Positions 60,025 through 64,000 of a stretch of DNA of 64,000 bases are shown here, piece after piece. Both the position numbers and the translations under genes were made by a program. Source of the DNA: Symsagittifera roscoffensis (lineage: Eukaryota > Xenacoelomorpha > Acoela > Convolutidae); assembly GCF_963678635.1 (NCBI RefSeq), contig NC_087062.1, forward strand, positions 94,835,845 to 94,899,844, given 5' to 3'. The notes beneath the pieces were generated by a model. The model made no database searches, was not told where the DNA came from, and was given only the letters and a program-made list of their open reading frames with translations. Positions within the stretch are counted from its first letter, which is position 1. Every line of letters begins with the position of its first letter.

Positions 60025-61176
60025 ATGGCCCTGAACGATCAAGACAGACAACTTATGGCAGAAGCTGCACTGGCAGCGGCGAATGCACTTGACAGGCAGC
60101 AGGGAGTGTTCGGGTTTGGTACGATACGACCAGATCGGTTTCCCTCGAGCAGTTATCAGAACTGGCAAGACTGGAGGAAACACTTTGACTGGATAGCAGA
60201 CGCCAATCGATGGGACGATGAACAGGCCAGGATGGTGCTGCCGACTTGTCTGACAGGCTGGGCATTGGATGAGTTCACGAGTATGCCAGCTCACTTTCGA
60301 GAGGAAGTTGACGGGTTCGAGGAGCCAACGCTCGGCAGAATGCTCGCGGAACTCGATCAGAGGATGATGCCATTTCAGACACAATCAGCTGCGAGGGCTG
60401 AATTCAACAACCTCATGCAGAAGGAAGGCGAGGGCTTGAGAGATTTTGCAAGACGAGTGCGATCCTTGGGTGAAGTTGCAAATACAAAACTGGGAGCTCA
60501 AGCCCGAGACGACATGAACCGCGAACAGTTCACTGATGGACTGTGTGATTTCGAGCTTCAGGAAATGCTTCTGCGAGAAGACCTCGAGAATTTCAACCAG
60601 GCGGTGGCCCGAGCACAGATTCTAGATATGGTACGCAAAACAGTCAGGATGAAGAGTCGGAGATGGCCAAATCACGTTCGGTTGGTGCACGATGTTCAAG
60701 ACCTGACGACTGAGGCTGGCGGAGACAGTATGCTGACTGCCGAGACTCAACAGTTACGGAAGGAGCTGACGAGATTGCAGACGCACACTGATCTGAGGCT
60801 GGACCAAATGATGAAGGCTCAGAACAACCTGGCGAAGCAGATTGATGTCCAGAGTTCGAGGTATGAAGAGGTGAGATTGCAGATGCAGATGCAGGAATCA
60901 CGCCACAACGATCTGGCGGCTCAAATGATGGCCCAGATGCAGAACTTAACGACAATGATAGGTAGGTTCGTTGATCCATGTAACCCCAAGTCAGAAAGTC
61001 ACACCCGACAGGGAGAGAATCACCAACGTGATTTTGCGAACCCAATTGGGCGGCAGAGTGGAAACAACCCATGGACCCAGGGTGGTTGTTTTAATTGTGG
61101 ACAGGTGGGCCACATAGCAAAAGGATGTCCCCATAGAAGCGCGAACCATTTAAACTACCAAGGGCCGGGACAGTAG
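60025..61176 (+). CDS. Ty3/gypsy gag polyprotein
   Basis: Intact 383-residue frame. Residues about 30-190 resemble a retrotransposon gag core (helical, with WQDWRKHFDWIADANRW, FREEVDGFEEPTLGRML and EGLRDFARRVRSLGEVA). Residues about 236-310 are a Gln/Leu-rich coiled coil, and C355-x2-C-x4-H-x4-C368 (CFNCGQVGHIAKGC) is a classic zinc knuckle. Gag builds the cytoplasmic particle and binds RNA. The ATG at 60025 is the first in frame, about 90 nt after the primer site. The last codons contain a T TTA AAC slip site that leads into pol. Codon use and GC are well above the surrounding AT-rich DNA. No lesions seen. Confidence 0.85.
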   Translation: MALNDQDRQLMAEAALAAANALDRQQGVFGFGTIRPDRFPSSSYQNWQDWRKHFDWIADANRWDDEQARMVLPTCLTGWALDEFTSMPAHFREEVDGFEEPTLGRMLAELDQRMMPFQTQSAARAEFNNLMQKEGEGLRDFARRVRSLGEVANTKLGAQARDDMNREQFTDGLCDFELQEMLLREDLENFNQAVARAQILDMVRKTVRMKSRRWPNHVRLVHDVQDLTTEAGGDSMLTAETQQLRKELTRLQTHTDLRLDQMMKAQNNLAKQIDVQSSRYEEVRLQMQMQESRHNDLAAQMMAQMQNLTTMIGRFVDPCNPKSESHTRQGENHQRDFANPIGRQSGNNPWTQGGCFNCGQVGHIAKGCPHRSANHLNYQGPGQ

Positions 61177-61205
61177 GCGAGTTCGAAGGAGGATTTGTCC
61201 CGGCC
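61149..61205 (+). promoter_or_regulatory. -1 programmed ribosomal frameshift signal (gag to pol)
   Basis: In gag phase the sequence T TTA AAC (61149-61155) is a canonical X XXY YYZ heptamer. After a 7-nt spacer comes a perfect 10-bp stem, ggccgggaca (61163-61172) with tgtcccggcc (61196-61205), and a 23-nt loop. Slippage by -1 enters the frame ttt aaa cta..., which is open without a stop for 42 codons to the ATG at 61275 and on to 62975. The gag stop (61174-61176) lies inside the structure, as is common. Confidence 0.8.
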
Positions 61206-62975
61206 GAATTTAAGAAACCGCAGGCGGAAAGGCAAACGCAAGCTACAGGAATTCAGTCTTGCGCGCGTTACGATATGAATGCAAATAATGATGGAGAAGG
61301 GCAGAGCGAGAATATATTGGAGCAGGAACAAGTTCTATGGATATTGGAACGAGTACCAAGGATCAGAGAGAACGACCCAAAGTTGGAAAGGAAACAGAAT
61401 TCGCGGACGCGCATCGAGCGTGTTGGGATCAGTCATGACGTCAGCGATCCACGTGGAGCAGTCGTTAATGCTTGCGTAGGCGGAACCCATGTTGAGGGGC
61501 AGCTTGATACCGGAGCCACCACCGACCTCATAAGGACAGATGTTGCGCGGAGAATGGTTGACGCATCGGCAATGGAACGCTATGTAGGTCGACTGGAGAC
61601 AGCAGACGGACAAATAATGGCGGTCGACGGAGTTGTCAGAACTCGCTTCAAATTGGGCGACATTGCCGAAGAAATCGAAGCGCTTGTGGTCCCGAAACTG
61701 AAAGCTGAGATGGTCCTAGGACTACGATTGATGAAAGAGTATCAGTGCTCTTTGGTGTTCAGTCGCGGAGAAGATTTCTTGTGGACGGGGTCGAGAGAAG
61801 GTTCAATGGTACCCATATGGCATTTGACTCATAGGCCTTCTCAGGAACGGATGTCCTCTCTGCCACATGAACCGGGCGGACAGATTGAAGGAAATCATAT
61901 TCCAAGATCAGACATGCGGAAGAGGCTGATTGCGAAGTTAACAGCGGCAGTGGAGTCTCCTGACAAAATCTTGGAAGGATGGCCGACGAGTTATGACGAT
62001 CACAGCATAAACGTGGTTCAAGAAACAAAAGTGAAGGAATACGAAATGTACGCGTGCCCAAAGCCTGTTTTATTAGATGAAGCTTTGAGACGAACTCGTG
62101 GAGGAGGCAGAACAGAAAGAGTTGCAGTGGTTCACGAGACAGAGGTGGACGAAGTAGTCGACAGCGACGCGATTCGACGGGAACGAAAGAACGAAGAGAT
62201 TGCGACAATGCAGGAAGAAGACGAAGCGATTGCGCAAGTATTCTACTGGGCAGGAACAGCAGATGAGATGAACGATATGCCTTCATTGGGAACGAAACTT
62301 ATTCCGAAGGAGCAGGCAATTCAGTACGGACCTGAGGCACTGGCCTACTGGTCAAGATGGGATGAGTTGAGTATTCGGGGAGGAATACTTTACAAGAAAT
62401 GGTTCCAGAGAGATGGGTCGAAGCCGACACTTTTGACGGTTGTTCCAGCAGCAGGACGAAAGGAAATCCTCGGACAGTTTGATTCAATGGAGACCAGAGG
62501 GGGACAGCTTGCAACCGAGAAGATGTTGGCGAAGATACGACGACGATACTGGTGGCCGACGATGAGGACGGATGTCCAAAGAAAAGTCCAGTGGGGCTTA
62601 AGACAAGCCGCACAGAGTGCCAGTGGGAAAAGGAAACGAGCTGCGGTTCAGGCCCCTTTTGATCCCGGAATCAGATTCAGTACGATGGCAGTGGACATAT
62701 TGGGTCCAATGACGATGGTGACGCGGACAAGAGCGAAGCATGTATTGGTGATGACGGACATGTTCACGATGTATGCGATTGCAGTCCCTCTTGTATCAAC
62801 AGATGCATCAGACGTGGCTCAGGCAATTGTGGAACATTGGGTACTGAAGTTTGGAACTCCCAATGCTTTGCGTACGGACCAGGGGAAAGTCTTTGCCAGT
62901 AAACTGATCAAGGAGATGTGCCGACTCCTGGCAATTGATGTAACTCCGACTTTGCCATACAAACCCGAAGGTTGA
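61149..62975 (+). pseudogene. Ty3/gypsy pol lacking reverse transcriptase: protease joined to integrase
   Basis: The frame begins after the slip site; the first ATG is at 61275 (566 residues from there). Protease: DTGATTDLIR at 78-87 and VLGLRLM at 147-153. No RT or RNase H motif lies between the protease end (about 170) and the integrase zinc region (about 395-455); about 230 linker residues rich in Glu and Arg fill that space. Integrase: RRRYWWPTM and D474 (MAVDILGP), D535 (RTDQGK). None of the four zinc ligands is recognisable (QFDSMETRGGQLATEKM, VQWGLRQAAQSASGKRK). A TGA at 62973-62975 interrupts the frame just before the third catalytic residue. The product could at most be Gag-protease-partial integrase. 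Confidence 0.8.
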
Positions 62976-64000
62976 GAGCTGACAGGGCGATATAACGATA
63001 AGATGACGAAGTTGATTTCAAAGTACTGTGCGGAGAACCCAAAGACGTGGGATACGATGTTGCCGTATTTGAGTTTTGTAAACAACACGACTATTCATCG
63101 GACGACGGGAGCGACACCATTCAGTCTGGTTCATAGTCAGGAATGCCAGTACCCCATTGACCTGTTCTACGCGAAACCTCACGACAAAGTGCTGACGAGG
63201 GATGGTTTTGCAGAGGAACTAGATGAGCTCTTCCGAGATGCTCATAGCAGTGCAAGAGAAATCGTTGGGATGGATCAACGACGACAGGAGGATCAGTACT
63301 GGAAAAAAGTTCATGGAGAACTATACGCAGCTGGAGATAAAGTCTGGGTGTGGGCAAAGGAAAAATTCAAGTCGAGGAAGCATTTTGATTCATGGGGAGG
63401 ACTACAAGATGGACTACAAGTGAACTACAAGATGGCAAAGGAGTCAACTCCTAGCAAAGTCAAGTTCTTGCACTTCAACATACTGAAGCGATTCAAAAAG
63501 GAGACGGCACAGTCAGATGAAGCTACAAGCAGCAAGCGACCGACACCCTATCGGTCGGTTAACTTCTTCGATGACCCGGAGATGTATGATGAAGAGGAGT
63601 TGTTGTGGGCGAACAACGGGGAGGGTTTTAGCCATGATCCAGGCCCACGAGATGTCCCAGTGAGATTGTTGCCTGTGAGAGATCGAGCAGTCGAGCCACA
63701 ATTTAATCCGCCCGGGAGGAATGTGCGAATTCGGGCGATGCCCGAACACTTCGCTGATCCACCACGAATGATGCGAGAAGTGGCTAGGCGGGGAGAAGAT
63801 GCGATTGAGGCATACGAAGCGACGGAGATGGAGGCCAGAAAGGAAGAGGAGCCAGCGAATCAACCCTGTCAGGCGGAAGACAGACCACCTGGCGGGGTGA
63901 TGGCTGCCGAACCGGTGATAGAAATGGGAACTGCAGATGATGGTGGTCGACCAACTCGAGTAAGGAGACCACCTGTACGGTTTGGAATTGACGAGTTTGT
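62976..64000 (+). pseudogene. Integrase C-terminal part and pol tail, running off the window
   Basis: The pol frame continues without a further stop from the TGA at 62973 to the window edge. It starts ELTGRYNDKM. The expected D-x35-E glutamate falls at residue 571 (codon 62985-62987), which is GGG, Gly; the following R-x-N of the usual E-R-x-N box is kept. Next come the integrase core end (NNTTIHRTTGATPFSLVHS), a helical segment and a basic C-terminal domain with GDKVWVWAKEKFKSRKHF, then an acidic, proline-rich tail. One point change would explain the missing acid. The 3' LTR is not reached. Confidence 0.75.

Noticed and set aside
59845-60384. 179-residue minus-strand ORF, and 60644-61072, 61759-62286 likewise
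   Set aside because: Shadows of the gypsy gag and pol coding sequence; no independent motif.

Overview
This window looks like repeat-dominated nuclear DNA from an invertebrate animal. It is AT-rich outside the elements and has no operons or bacterial-style gene packing. It carries several eukaryote-type transposable elements (Ty3/gypsy, BEL/Pao, a FLYWCH-type Mutator-like element, a BED-finger hAT, and a Helentron-like family) plus nested tandem duplications. I cannot name the species. Only one ordinary intact host gene is convincing: a 278-residue secreted or GPI-anchored glycoprotein on the minus strand at 31835-32671.

Layout. 1-6272: 2.5 copies of a tandem array built from a broken Ty3/gypsy element (minus strand), in which RNase H runs straight into gag. 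7298-11945: four 1163-bp tandem units, followed directly by the tail of a Helentron-like element. 13402-14902: a decayed Mutator-like element with recognisable ends and a 9-bp target duplication. 15024-15936: two miniature inverted-repeat elements. 16513-22169: a BEL/Pao retrotransposon (minus strand), nearly full length in coding sequence but broken by a handful of stops and frameshifts. 22888-23660 and 57690-58400: two diverged copies of a CCGGAAGT-rich repeat. 23800-29290: scattered plus-strand coding-like fragments, the last group rich in FG motifs. 30330-30935: two relics of the 3' end of the secreted-protein gene.

33690-42040 and 48303-55587 hold about fifteen full, partial or fragmentary copies of one short, non-coding mobile family of about 532 bp. 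Its ends carry two 6-bp-stem, 3-nt-loop hairpins. An empty site at 54418/54419, in a duplicated segment, fixes the ends of the copy at 48303-48834 and shows insertion between A and A (T and T on the other strand) with no target duplication, as expected for Helentron-type elements. These copies are reshuffled by larger duplications: 34162-36189 with 36190-38244; 40587-41520 with 41521-42460; 42703-49240 with 50269-54821. A 1.1-kb internally deleted hAT element sits between exact-length 325-bp direct repeats at 46131-47255.

59934-64000: a GC-richer Ty3/gypsy element on the plus strand, running off the window. Gag is intact. Pol is in the -1 frame and joined to gag by a textbook frameshift signal (T TTA AAC, 7-nt spacer, 10-bp perfect stem). 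Pol goes from protease directly to integrase with no reverse transcriptase or RNase H, and its integrase has lost both the zinc ligands and the third catalytic acid. It therefore looks like a non-autonomous derivative that keeps its packaging and expression signals.
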